Shown here: positions 1 through 5,317 of the stretch, in pieces | Numbering within the stretch: the first letter of the stretch is position 1 | How the letters are laid out: each line of letters begins with the position of its first letter | Program-made: the position numbers and the translations under genes | DNA from: an uncultured Candidatus Udaeobacter sp. | Lineage (GTDB): Bacteria; Verrucomicrobiota; Verrucomicrobiia; Chthoniobacterales; UBA10450 | Direction of reading: 5' to 3' | Length of the DNA stretch: 5,317 bases | Assembly (NCBI GenBank): GCA_955652715.1 | Contig: CATPBS010000297.1 | Location: 1-5,317, forward strand | Notes under the pieces: model-generated | Seen by the model: the letters and a program-made list of their open reading frames with translations, nothing else | What the model was told of the DNA's origin: nothing | Databases searched by the model: none

Positions 1-261
1 AAGTGTTTCACCTGTCACACCGCGCTTCTTCAGCGCCTTCTCGAAAATCCTCCGAAATTGCCGCTCGAGAAGCCCATATTGATAGCGCAGCTTCTGTTTT
101 TCGCCGAGCGCAATCGCGTACTCCGATTGTTTGCGCCGGGAACCTCTCGGGCCGTGCATGCCTGGAGGATAATTTTTCCGCTCCAATGCCTTGGAGGAAC
201 CGAAAATCGGCACCCCGTAACGCCGGCTCACTCTCGTTTTTGGTCCTGTGTATCTGCCCAT
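1..261 (-). CDS. rpsD: 30S ribosomal protein S4, N-terminal 87 residues (3' end outside window)
   Basis: S4 is a primary 16S rRNA-binding protein that nucleates 30S assembly and, in many bacteria, represses its own operon. The minus strand reads MGRYTGPKTRVSRRYG from an ATG at 261-259 and stays open for 87 codons to the window edge. Recognisable S4 landmarks are the MxRYTGP start, YPPGMHGPRG at residues 31-40, the EKQKLRYQYGLLERQFRR stretch at 54-71, and RGVTGETL at the edge. The S4 RNA-binding domain proper, which follows in the family, lies outside. There is no cysteine in the visible part, so this is the zinc-free (C-minus) form; many other bacteria have a Cys4 knuckle here. The gene follows rpsK after 39 nt, as in the alpha operon, where rpoA and rplQ usually come next. 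No Shine-Dalgarno sequence is evident before the ATG; a 7-nt tandem repeat fills the leader. Confidence 0.96.
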   Translation of the reverse strand, partial: MGRYTGPKTRVSRRYGVPIFGSSKALERKNYPPGMHGPRGSRRKQSEYAIALGEKQKLRYQYGLLERQFRRIFEKALKKRGVTGETL

Positions 262-268
262 TTCAGAA

Positions 269-296
269 AGTTGAGGGTTGTTAGTTGAGAGTTGAG
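269..296 (-). repeat. Four tandem 7-nt units in the rpsD leader
   Basis: On the plus strand three perfect AGTTGAG copies lie at 269-275, 283-289 and 290-296, and a degenerate unit GGTTGTT at 276-282 keeps the exact 7-nt phase. In the mRNA this reads as repeated CTCAACT, an almost G-free tract ending eight nt before the rpsD ATG. It takes up most of the 39-nt rpsK-rpsD spacer. The repeat is seen directly; any function, such as an unstructured translation-initiation region, is inference. It could equally be a neutral microsatellite. Confidence 0.85.
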
Positions 297-300
297 AGCA

Positions 301-963
301 TCAAACGCGGCGCTGTTTGGGCGGGCGACAGCCGTTATGCGGCACAGGAGTAACGTCGCGAATGACGGTGAGGTCGAGTCCCACTGCCTGCAAGGCTCGC
401 ACCGCGGATTCGCGACCGGCTCCCGGTCCTCTGACTAATACTTCCACTTCTTTCAGCCCGTGGCCCATCGCCTGCCGAGAGGCGTCCTGTGCGACCATTT
501 GCGCCGCATAAGCGGTGCTCTTGCGCGAACCCTTGAAGCCTACTTTGCCGGCGCTCGACCAGCCGATCACGTTGCCTTTCATGTCGGTAATGGTCACGAT
601 AGTGTTGTTGAAGGTCGCCAGCACGTGCGCAATGCCTGAATGAACGTTCTTACTGCCTTTGGCTTTGACAACCTTTGGCTTCTCGACCTCAGCCGAAAGT
701 GAAAGGCTCTCGGTCGCCGCCGCGACAGGCGTCGGCTCTTCTTTCTTTTTCCTGGCCGGCTTTTTGGCCGGCTTGACTGCAGGCTTGGACTCTGGAGCTG
801 CCTCTTTGGGACCCATATCCTTCGAAGCGACGCCACCTGCAAGCTCTTCACCGGTTGTCATAGCGTCGCCTTCGGGGGAATCGGTCGCAGCCGCTATCGA
901 TTGGGGCTTATCCGCTTTCGGTTCTTCCGAATTTGCGTTAGTTGGATCCTTCGATTCAGCCAT
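301..963 (-). CDS. rpsK: 30S ribosomal protein S11 with a long N-terminal extension
   Basis: S11 sits on the 30S platform and contributes to the mRNA exit region near the E site. The core is unmistakable from about residue 104 to 220: [19 protein letters not shown] at 109-127, [13 protein letters not shown] at 143-155, RGPGAGRES at 178-186, and the near-invariant [18 protein letters not shown] end. The protein is 220 residues, whereas S11 is normally near 130. The excess is an N-terminal region of about 100 residues, rich in Ala, Glu, Lys, Pro and Ser: an acidic first half, then a basic [15 protein letters not shown] segment at 60-74. The ATG at 963 was chosen because it lies 8 nt after the rpsM stop; in-frame Met35 and Met50 are later alternatives that would still leave an extension. 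No strong Shine-Dalgarno is visible, so coupling to rpsM translation is likely. Identity is certain; the functional start is less so. Confidence 0.96.
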   Translation of the reverse strand: MAESKDPTNANSEEPKADKPQSIAAATDSPEGDAMTTGEELAGGVASKDMGPKEAAPESKPAVKPAKKPARKKKEEPTPVAAATESLSLSAEVEKPKVVKAKGSKNVHSGIAHVLATFNNTIVTITDMKGNVIGWSSAGKVGFKGSRKSTAYAAQMVAQDASRQAMGHGLKEVEVLVRGPGAGRESAVRALQAVGLDLTVIRDVTPVPHNGCRPPKQRRV

Positions 964-971
964 TTTAGTCG

Positions 972-1367
972 TTAAACTTTCCCGGCTTTGGCTTCCGGGT
1001 TACGGACCACACCGACAGTCTTGCGCGGCCCTTTGCGTGTTCGGGCATTTGTTGAAGTGCGTTGGCCCCGCACGGGCAAGCCCTTCCGGTGACGGATGCC
1101 GCGATAAGAATTAATCGCCTGCAGACGTTTCAAGTTACTTTGCACGTCGCGGCGCAGGTCGCCTTCGATCTTGAGCTTGTTGTTCGTAATGGCGTGAATG
1201 ATTTCGTTCAACTGCTGCGGCGTAAGGTTTTTCGCGCGAATGTTCGGATCAATGTTGGTCTGCTCGAGAATGCGCCTGGCTGTGCTAAAGCCGATTCCGT
1301 AGATGTAGGTCAGGGACGCCTCGATGCGTTTATCTGCTGGAATTTCGACTCCTAGTAATCTTGGCAT
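972..1367 (-). CDS. rpsM: 30S ribosomal protein S13
   Basis: S13 lies in the 30S head, contacts the P-site tRNA through its C-terminal tail and forms bridges to the 50S subunit. The 131-residue product starts [20 protein letters not shown] and has the expected helix-hairpin-helix segment with TYIYGIG at 20-26. The family signature [14 protein letters not shown] is at 89-102 and is followed by [16 protein letters not shown] at 103-118. The length is slightly above the usual 118-125, with a short basic tail ending in AKAGKV. The ATG at 1367 gives the canonical MPRL/MARI-type start. It opens the rpsM-rpsK-rpsD set, separated from rpmJ by a 49-nt leader with 8-nt repeats and no clear Shine-Dalgarno. 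Confidence 0.98.
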   Translation of the reverse strand: MPRLLGVEIPADKRIEASLTYIYGIGFSTARRILEQTNIDPNIRAKNLTPQQLNEIIHAITNNKLKIEGDLRRDVQSNLKRLQAINSYRGIRHRKGLPVRGQRTSTNARTRKGPRKTVGVVRNPEAKAGKV

Positions 1368-1381
1368 GGTATTCGATAAAG

Positions 1382-1414
1382 GTTAAAAGGGTTACAACGT
1401 TACAAAGTTAAATC
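1382..1414 (-). repeat. Four 8-9-nt tandem units in the rpsM leader
   Basis: On the plus strand the units are GTTAAAAGG (1382-1390), GTTACAAC (1391-1398), GTTACAAA (1399-1406) and GTTAAATC (1407-1414). They share a GTTAMA core at 8-9-nt spacing. In the mRNA this appears as repeated TTGTAAC/TTTTAAC, filling most of the 49-nt rpmJ-rpsM spacer. The array is seen directly and resembles in style the CTCAACT repeat before rpsD. A role in translation initiation or regulation is only inference. Confidence 0.75.
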
Positions 1415-1416
1415 GT

Positions 1417-1530
1417 TCATCCCTGGCGCTGTTTGTGGCGCGGGTTCTTGCAGATCACGCGCACGACGTTCTTGCGCTTCACGATCCTGCAACTTGCACA
1501 AAGTCTTTTTACTGATGGTCGTACTTTCAT
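1417..1530 (-). CDS. rpmJ: 50S ribosomal protein L36
   Basis: L36 is the smallest 50S protein and binds 23S rRNA near the base of the L7/L12 stalk. This short gene of 37 codons plus TGA begins at the ATG 1530-1528. The product starts [19 protein letters not shown] and ends [10 protein letters not shown], matching full-length L36. The four zinc ligands of the zinc-ribbon form are all present: Cys11, Cys14, Cys27 and His32 (CxxC-x12-C-x4-H), so it is the zinc-containing (C-plus) paralogue. Its place between infA and rpsM is the standard one. The 39-nt gap from infA shows no Shine-Dalgarno close to the ATG; a GGAGG lies about 30 nt upstream, too distant for normal use. Confidence 0.97.
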   Translation of the reverse strand: MKVRPSVKRLCASCRIVKRKNVVRVICKNPRHKQRQG

Positions 1531-1569
1531 AATTGGCGAAATGGAAAACGGGGGGCCGCCTCCGCGTTG

Positions 1570-1788
1570 TCATTTTTGGCGATAAGTAATTCGCCCTTTC
1601 GACAAATCGTAAGGTGAAACCTCTAGCATAACTTTGTCCCCTGGCAAGATCCGAATGAAGTGCAAACGCATTTTCCCAGAGATATGCGCCAGAACACGAT
1701 GGCCATTGGCCAGTTCAACCCGAAACATGGTATTGGGCAGCAACTCGACGACTGTGCCTTCTACTTCAATTGCGTCTTTGCGCGCCAT
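1570..1788 (-). CDS. infA: Translation initiation factor IF-1
   Basis: IF-1 occupies the 30S A site during initiation and assists IF-2 and IF-3. The 72-residue product is full length for the family. It is a single S1-like OB fold: [20 protein letters not shown] at 7-26, HISGKMR at 35-41 and [15 protein letters not shown] at 58-72. The start [11 protein letters not shown] matches the canonical MAKEDxIEVEG beginning, so the ATG at 1788 is secure even though it lies inside the end of map, in another frame. No strong Shine-Dalgarno is apparent in the overlapping map sequence, so translational coupling to map is the likely mode of initiation. The segment LHF at 42-44, often KNY or MHY in relatives, looks like normal variation. 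Confidence 0.98.
   Translation of the reverse strand: MARKDAIEVEGTVVELLPNTMFRVELANGHRVLAHISGKMRLHFIRILPGDKVMLEVSPYDLSKGRITYRQK
1761..1788 (-). other. 28-nt overlap between map 3' end and infA 5' end
   Basis: The infA ATG (1788-1786) lies upstream of the map TAG (1763-1761), and the two genes use different frames. Ribosomes finishing map pass the infA start and stop just past it, an arrangement that favours re-initiation or coupled translation. The overlap is seen directly; coupling is inferred. Confidence 0.9.
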
Positions 1789-2537
1789 GTCAGAATTTCC
1801 GGCTCATCCTTCGTGATCAGGACAGTGTGCTCGAAGTGCGCCGAGGGCATTCCATCGGCCGTGCGCACCGTCCACCCATCATTGAGCAATCTTACGTCGG
1901 ATGTGCCGATGTTAATCATCGGCTCAATTGCCAGCGTCATGCCTGCTTTTAACTTTGGGCCGCTGCCGCGTTTACCGTAATTGGGAATTTGTGGTTCCTC
2001 GTGCATTTTTCGCCCCACGCCGTGTCCAACAAATTCGCGGACAACTGAGAAACCAACGCGGCGCGCTTCATCCTCGATTTCGGCGCAAATGTCGCCCACG
2101 CGCCGGCCTTCGCGGGCGACGCCGATTGCACGCGCCAGCGCATTTTCGGTGACGCGCAGCAACTGATCGGTGCGCTCGTCAATGACTCCGACTGGAACAG
2201 TCGTAGCGTTATCGCCTACCCACCCATCCTGAATGATGCCGATGTCCAGTTTCACAATGTCGCCATATTGAATCCGCCGTTGGCTCCCGATGCCGTGAAC
2301 GACCTCGTCGTTAAGCGAGATGCAAATGTTGCCTGGGAAAACGCGGTGCCCGAGCCGATAACCCAGAAATGCACTTTTCACATGGGCTTCGCTCATGAAG
2401 TCCGCTGCCGCTTCGTCGACTTCCCTGGTCGTAATGCCGGGACGAACCAAGTCGCGAACGCGGTCCAGGATGTCGCTCGCTGTGCGACACGCTTGCCGCA
2501 TCTTCTCGATTTCTTTTGGGTTCTTGATCGGAATCAT
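1761..2537 (-). CDS. map: Type I methionine aminopeptidase
   Basis: This metalloenzyme removes the initiator methionine from nascent cytosolic proteins. The 258-residue product has the pita-bread fold landmarks and a complete active site: His81 (NDEVVHGIG), metal ligands Asp98 (KLDIG), Asp109 (GDNATT), His172 ([12 protein letters not shown]), Glu205 (AIEPM) and Glu236 (FEHTVL), plus His179. There is no N-terminal zinc-finger extension, so it is the short bacterial type. The ATG at 2537 overlaps the adk stop as ATGA, and [18 protein letters not shown] is the expected start. The 3' end runs 28 nt into infA. The last residues, WRAKTQLK, fall after the point (EPEILT) where many homologues stop and are largely encoded by infA sequence in another frame. 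The location between adk and infA is conventional. Confidence 0.97.
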   Translation of the reverse strand: MIPIKNPKEIEKMRQACRTASDILDRVRDLVRPGITTREVDEAAADFMSEAHVKSAFLGYRLGHRVFPGNICISLNDEVVHGIGSQRRIQYGDIVKLDIGIIQDGWVGDNATTVPVGVIDERTDQLLRVTENALARAIGVAREGRRVGDICAEIEDEARRVGFSVVREFVGHGVGRKMHEEPQIPNYGKRGSGPKLKAGMTLAIEPMINIGTSDVRLLNDGWTVRTADGMPSAHFEHTVLITKDEPEILTWRAKTQLK

Positions 2538-3193
2538 GTCGCGCTCTTGTCTTCAATCACTCGCGAGATATCGCTAAAGACGGCCTCGCGATCGCGGTTA
2601 CCGTCAATTCGATGCAAGATCGACATTTTTTGATAAAAGGAGGCGAGCGGTTCGGTCTTGGTGTGGAATTCCTGCAAGCGGGTTTGCAACACGCCCAAAT
2701 CATCGTCATTACGGCGCACTAACGGACCATCGCAATAGGGACATACAGGACGATTGGCAAACTGCGCGCTCGATGAGCTGGTGGTGAAACCACATTCGCC
2801 GCATTGAAGGCGGCCGGCGATGCGATCACGGACGGTCTCCTCCGACACTTCGAGCCAGATCGCCAAATCCAAGGCAGTGCGTAGCCTTGCTAACATCGAC
2901 ATCAAACTCTCCGCCTGAGGTAGTGTTCGAGGAAAGCCATCGAAGACGAACCCGTGGCCACCATGCAAGCGCAACCAGTCCTCGATCAGTTCAGTGATGA
3001 TTTTGTCCGAGACAAGCCCGCCGCTTCGAAGCACTTCAGCCGTCTCCTGCCCGAGAGGTGTTCCGAGATCTCGTTCACGGCGCAAAATAGCGCCGGGCGA
3101 AGTGACGGGAATACCAAACTGGCGCGTAATCATTTCCGCCTGGGTGCCTTTGCCGGAACCGGGCGCGCCAAGAAGAACAAGCCGCCTTTTCAC
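2534..3193 (-). CDS. adk: Adenylate kinase, zinc-LID type, GTG start
   Basis: The enzyme interconverts ATP + AMP and 2 ADP in the cytosol. The 219-residue product has the P-loop GAPGSGKGT at 9-17, FDGFPRT at 84-90, and a long LID domain with a Cys4 zinc site (Cys131, Cys134, Cys151, Cys154). The expected catalytic or nucleotide-binding arginines are present: Arg38, Arg89, Arg124, Arg128, Arg161 and Arg172. The start must be the GTG at 3193-3191, because the first internal Met (21) lies after the P-loop. The GTG follows the secY TAG directly and in the same frame. The 3' end overlaps map by 4 nt (ATGA). One oddity is the AMP-site motif, usually STGDxLR, which here reads SPGAILR at 32-38. The adk gene beside secY is common in bacteria. 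Identity is firm. Confidence 0.97.
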   Translation of the reverse strand: MKRRLVLLGAPGSGKGTQAEMITRQFGIPVTSPGAILRRERDLGTPLGQETAEVLRSGGLVSDKIITELIEDWLRLHGGHGFVFDGFPRTLPQAESLMSMLARLRTALDLAIWLEVSEETVRDRIAGRLQCGECGFTTSSSSAQFANRPVCPYCDGPLVRRNDDDLGVLQTRLQEFHTKTEPLASFYQKMSILHRIDGNRDREAVFSDISRVIEDKSAT

Positions 3194-3196
3194 CTA
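3191..3196 (-). other. In-frame stop-start junction secY TAG / adk GTG
   Basis: The minus strand reads CGA TAG GTG AAA AGG: the last SecY codon, the amber stop, then the adk start, with no spacer and in one reading frame. Only one stop codon separates two otherwise continuous ORFs. A GGGCG just upstream is at best a weak Shine-Dalgarno, so termination-reinitiation is the simplest explanation. Confidence 0.9.
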
Positions 3197-4702
3197 TCGC
3201 CCGTAAAGAAAAATGGCAACCCCGGCAATCACGATCACGGCGATCCCCACATAAAGCCACATCAGCGTGCCGCTGGCTGCTGCCTCGCCGCGAGCGTACG
3301 AAGCGCGATCAAATGATCGCCCTCGAATCCGGCCCTTTCGCAAAAAGCCGTCGTAATGCCGCTGAATCAGGTGTGTCTCCACCTGTCGCATAGTGTCCAG
3401 CATAACGCCCACAATGATCAATAAGCTCGTGCCGCCGAAAAATTGCGCTGTGATGATGGGCACATTCAATCCCTGGCTGAGAAGGCTTGGTAAAACCGCG
3501 ATCAGCGTCAGAAAAATCGCGCCGGCAAACGTGAGTCGCGTCATCGTGAAATCAAGAAAATCGGCAGTCGGTTTTCCCGGCCGGACGCGCGGAATGTAAC
3601 CGCCGTATTTTTTTAGATCGTCCGCGATTTGAGTTGGTTGAAATTGTGTGGCAACCCAAAAGTAACTGAAAAAGAAAATCATTGCCGCGAGAGCGACATA
3701 ATGGGGCCAGCCGGTGGAAAGAGCGCTGGCGATCCGCGCGGCTGTAGGGCTGTTTCTAAATCCGTACTGAACAATCGTTGCTGGAAAGAGAAGCAGAGCC
3801 CAAGCGAAGATGATTGGCATCACGCCAGCGTAATTCACTTTCAAAGGCATGTATTGTGTCTGGCCACCGTACATTTTGCGGCCAACGATCCGCTTGGCGT
3901 ACTGCACAGTGATCTTCCGCACCCCTTGCGTAATCGCTATCACCGCAGCGATCACAAGAATCAAGAACAACACGAGCAATACAAGGACCATCGGATTCAC
4001 CTGGCTCGAACCGGTTTGCGCCGACGGTACAAAGGTCTTCCACGCCTGCGCGAGCGCCGCAGGCAGGCGCGCGACGATGCCAATAGTAATAATGAGCGAT
4101 ATTCCATTGCCGATCCCGCGCTCGGTGATTTGATCGCCCAGCCACATCAGCAAAAGTGTGCCGGTCGTCAGGGAAATCACGGTGATGATTCGAAATTTCC
4201 AGCCAAGGTCGTCCACTAGCGGAATTCCGAGGTGCGTAATGGTATCGGTGATCCCCGGCAGCATCGTGTGATACGATTCCGGGTGCTGAAACGAGAGTGC
4301 CAGCAGATAACCTTGGAAAATGCACAGCCCCAGCGTCGTGTAGCGCGTTAACTGCATGATCTTTTGCCGTCCACCATCTTCACGCGCCAGCCTGCCAAGC
4401 TGCGGAATGACAGCGGTCAGCAACTGCATCATGATCGATGCGCTGATGTACGGCATAATGCCCAGAGAAAAGACCGCGCAATTCTCCAGCGCGCCGCCAC
4501 TGAACAAGTTAAAGAGCGCTGCCAACCCGCTTCCGGTGCGCTGGGTCAGCGAAATGCGAAACCATTCCTGCAAAACCGCCTGGTTGACTCCCGGAGTCGT
4601 GATCGCAGCTCCCAGACGCACAATTACGACTACCGCCAGCGTAAAAAAAATGCGCCGACGCAATTCCGGTATCTTAACCGTGTTTAAAAACGCCGAGACC
4701 AT
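3194..4702 (-). CDS. secY: Protein translocase subunit SecY with extra C-terminal helix
   Basis: SecY is the channel-forming inner-membrane subunit of SecYEG and handles secretion and membrane-protein insertion. The start MVSAFLNTVKIPELRRRI is canonical. The plug/TM2 region with FSLGIMPYISASIMMQ is at 78-93 and the second family signature, WLGDQITERGIGNGISLI, at 187-204. The cytosolic loop VQYAKR is at 266-271, and the RVRPGKPTADFLD loop at 372-384 holds Arg374, equivalent to the functionally important E. coli Arg357. Ten membrane helices can be placed at roughly 17-37, 68-98, 118-138, 168-190, 199-217, 236-257, 291-312, 334-353, 388-409 and 418-436. Normal SecY ends soon after KGRIRGR (456-462 here), but this 502-residue protein continues about 40 residues and adds a hydrophobic segment at 481-500. 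It follows rplO after 31 nt without a clear Shine-Dalgarno. Confidence 0.98.
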   Translation of the reverse strand: MVSAFLNTVKIPELRRRIFFTLAVVVIVRLGAAITTPGVNQAVLQEWFRISLTQRTGSGLAALFNLFSGGALENCAVFSLGIMPYISASIMMQLLTAVIPQLGRLAREDGGRQKIMQLTRYTTLGLCIFQGYLLALSFQHPESYHTMLPGITDTITHLGIPLVDDLGWKFRIITVISLTTGTLLLMWLGDQITERGIGNGISLIITIGIVARLPAALAQAWKTFVPSAQTGSSQVNPMVLVLLVLFLILVIAAVIAITQGVRKITVQYAKRIVGRKMYGGQTQYMPLKVNYAGVMPIIFAWALLLFPATIVQYGFRNSPTAARIASALSTGWPHYVALAAMIFFFSYFWVATQFQPTQIADDLKKYGGYIPRVRPGKPTADFLDFTMTRLTFAGAIFLTLIAVLPSLLSQGLNVPIITAQFFGGTSLLIIVGVMLDTMRQVETHLIQRHYDGFLRKGRIRGRSFDRASYARGEAAASGTLMWLYVGIAVIVIAGVAIFLYGR

Positions 4703-4733
4703 CCGCTAAATCTGGAACAACGCTGCCGAGATG

Positions 4734-5317
4734 CTAGCTCTCCCGCGATGTTTTCTTTCTTGCCCGGGACTTCGCTTTCGCCGAAGGCTTCCCAGCCGAT
4801 TCCTTCTTCCGTGGTGCCTGCAAAGCAGGTTCAGCAGATGCTTCTCCCGGCGATGCTCCAGCCTCCCCGGCCGAATGGATCGGACCTGTTTTGGATGCTC
4901 GTCCCTCGCGGAGCGTAATCGTTCCACCAGCCTTCTCGATTTTCTCCCGCGCTGTAGAACTGATTTTATCGGCTTCCACCTTCAGGCCGTGCTTTAATTC
5001 ACCGTCGCCAAGGATTTTTATTCCCGCGACATGGCCTCGGACAAGATTCGACTCACGCAGCAGTTGTTCGTTTACCACCGCCCCGGCCTCAAATGCATTG
5101 AGGTCGCTGACATTCACAATTGCATAATGCTTGTGAAAGGCCGCATTATTAAATCCGCGCTTCGGCAATCGTCGAATCAGCGGCATCTGCCCACCTTCGA
5201 ACCCAAGCCGAATGCTCCCACCGGAACGCGCCTTTTGGCCTTTATGCCCTTTACCGCTGGTTTTCCCGTGGCCCGAACTTTCACCGCAACCCAGACGCTT
5301 GACGCGATGTCGCGAGC
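4734..5317 (-). CDS. rplO: 50S ribosomal protein L15 (N-terminus outside window) with C-terminal extension
   Basis: L15 is a 50S protein with a long rRNA-embedded N-terminal arm. The minus-strand frame is open from the window edge (first full codon at 5315) to TAG at 4736-4734, giving 193 visible residues. The arm motif [16 protein letters not shown] at 15-30, then [21 protein letters not shown], and the C-terminal signature from KILGDGEL to EKIEKAGG (100-131) identify it. Probably about 15-20 residues of the N-terminus are missing; the ATG at 5186 is internal (FEGGQMPL). Typical L15 ends soon after the KAGG region, near 145-150 residues. Here about 58 further residues follow, rich in Ala, Ser, Glu, Lys and Arg, ending [14 protein letters not shown]. 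The core is certain; the tail's role is unknown. It precedes secY, as in the spc operon. Confidence 0.96.
   Translation of the reverse strand, partial: SRHRVKRLGCGESSGHGKTSGKGHKGQKARSGGSIRLGFEGGQMPLIRRLPKRGFNNAAFHKHYAIVNVSDLNAFEAGAVVNEQLLRESNLVRGHVAGIKILGDGELKHGLKVEADKISSTAREKIEKAGGTITLREGRASKTGPIHSAGEAGASPGEASAEPALQAPRKKESAGKPSAKAKSRARKKTSRES

Noticed and set aside
755..772. GCCGGC inverted repeat with a 6-nt loop, possible terminator or regulatory hairpin
   Set aside because: It lies inside the S11 extension, arises from repeated Lys-Pro-Ala codons, and has no U-tract after it on the coding strand, so it is not a terminator.
659..1114. Plus-strand 151-codon ORF antisense to rpsK and rpsM
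   Set aside because: Its hydrophobic-looking Ala/Gly/Ser stretch is the complement of the low-complexity S11 extension. There is no independent evidence for a gene.
1546..1567. GC-rich imperfect hairpin in the infA-rpmJ gap followed by a short T run
   Set aside because: Pairing of AACGCGGAG with the C-rich arm ending CGTT has two mismatches and the T run is only four bases before CC. It is too weak to call an attenuator or terminator within a ribosomal operon.
3629..4219. Plus-strand 196-codon ORF antisense to secY
   Set aside because: It lies wholly within secY, is rich in His, Arg and Asn without any recognisable fold or family motif, and has no convincing initiation signal. It fits a chance open frame opposite a conserved gene.
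3756..4325. Minus-strand 189-codon ORF in another frame of secY
   Set aside because: It overlaps clearly conserved SecY coding sequence, is highly charged with no family resemblance, and depends on secY codon composition. It is a shadow frame.
5187..5317. Using the ATG at 5186 as the rplO start
   Set aside because: The frame is open to the window edge and encodes the conserved L15 arm ([16 protein letters not shown]), so that Met is internal and the gene is truncated by the window.

Overview
The window is a contiguous minus-strand block of translation and protein-export genes. Read 5'->3' on the minus strand (window right to left) the order is rplO (L15, N-terminus cut by the window edge) - secY - adk - map - infA - rpmJ - rpsM - rpsK - rpsD (S4, C-terminal part cut by the other edge). 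This is the junction of the bacterial spc and alpha ribosomal-protein operons. Nothing on the plus strand looks like a gene. I see no tRNA, rRNA, CRISPR array, mobile element, promoter or convincing intrinsic terminator. Every intergenic gap is below 50 nt, so the block is probably internal to one long polycistronic transcript that continues past both edges.

The organism is a bacterium, most likely of the PVC group and probably Verrucomicrobiota. The clues are the zinc-free S4 N-terminus (no Cys ligands, with a YPPGMHGPRG-type motif), the gene order with adk-map-infA-rpmJ between secY and rpsM, and the extended ribosomal proteins. This placement is inferred from remembered family features, not from a search. 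The house-keeping cores of all nine genes look intact and functional.

Layout from right to left: rplO carries a low-complexity tail of about 58 residues. A 31-nt gap leads to secY, which has the normal ten-helix core plus an extra C-terminal hydrophobic helix. The secY amber stop is followed directly, in the same frame, by the GTG start of adk. The adk and map genes overlap by ATGA, and map overlaps the start of infA by 28 nt. After a 39-nt gap comes the 37-codon rpmJ, then a 49-nt leader with 8-nt tandem repeats before rpsM. The gene rpsK starts 8 nt after rpsM and encodes an S11 with about 100 extra N-terminal residues. A 39-nt leader made largely of a 7-nt tandem repeat precedes rpsD.

The genes act together in making and exporting protein. 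L15, L36, S13, S11 and S4 are ribosome components, IF-1 acts in initiation, methionine aminopeptidase trims nascent chains, SecY is the export and membrane-insertion channel, and adenylate kinase balances adenine nucleotides. I see no new multi-gene system here. The points of interest are the appended low-complexity tails on two ribosomal proteins, the extra SecY helix, the tightly fused gene junctions, and the short tandem repeats that replace Shine-Dalgarno-like sequence in two leaders.
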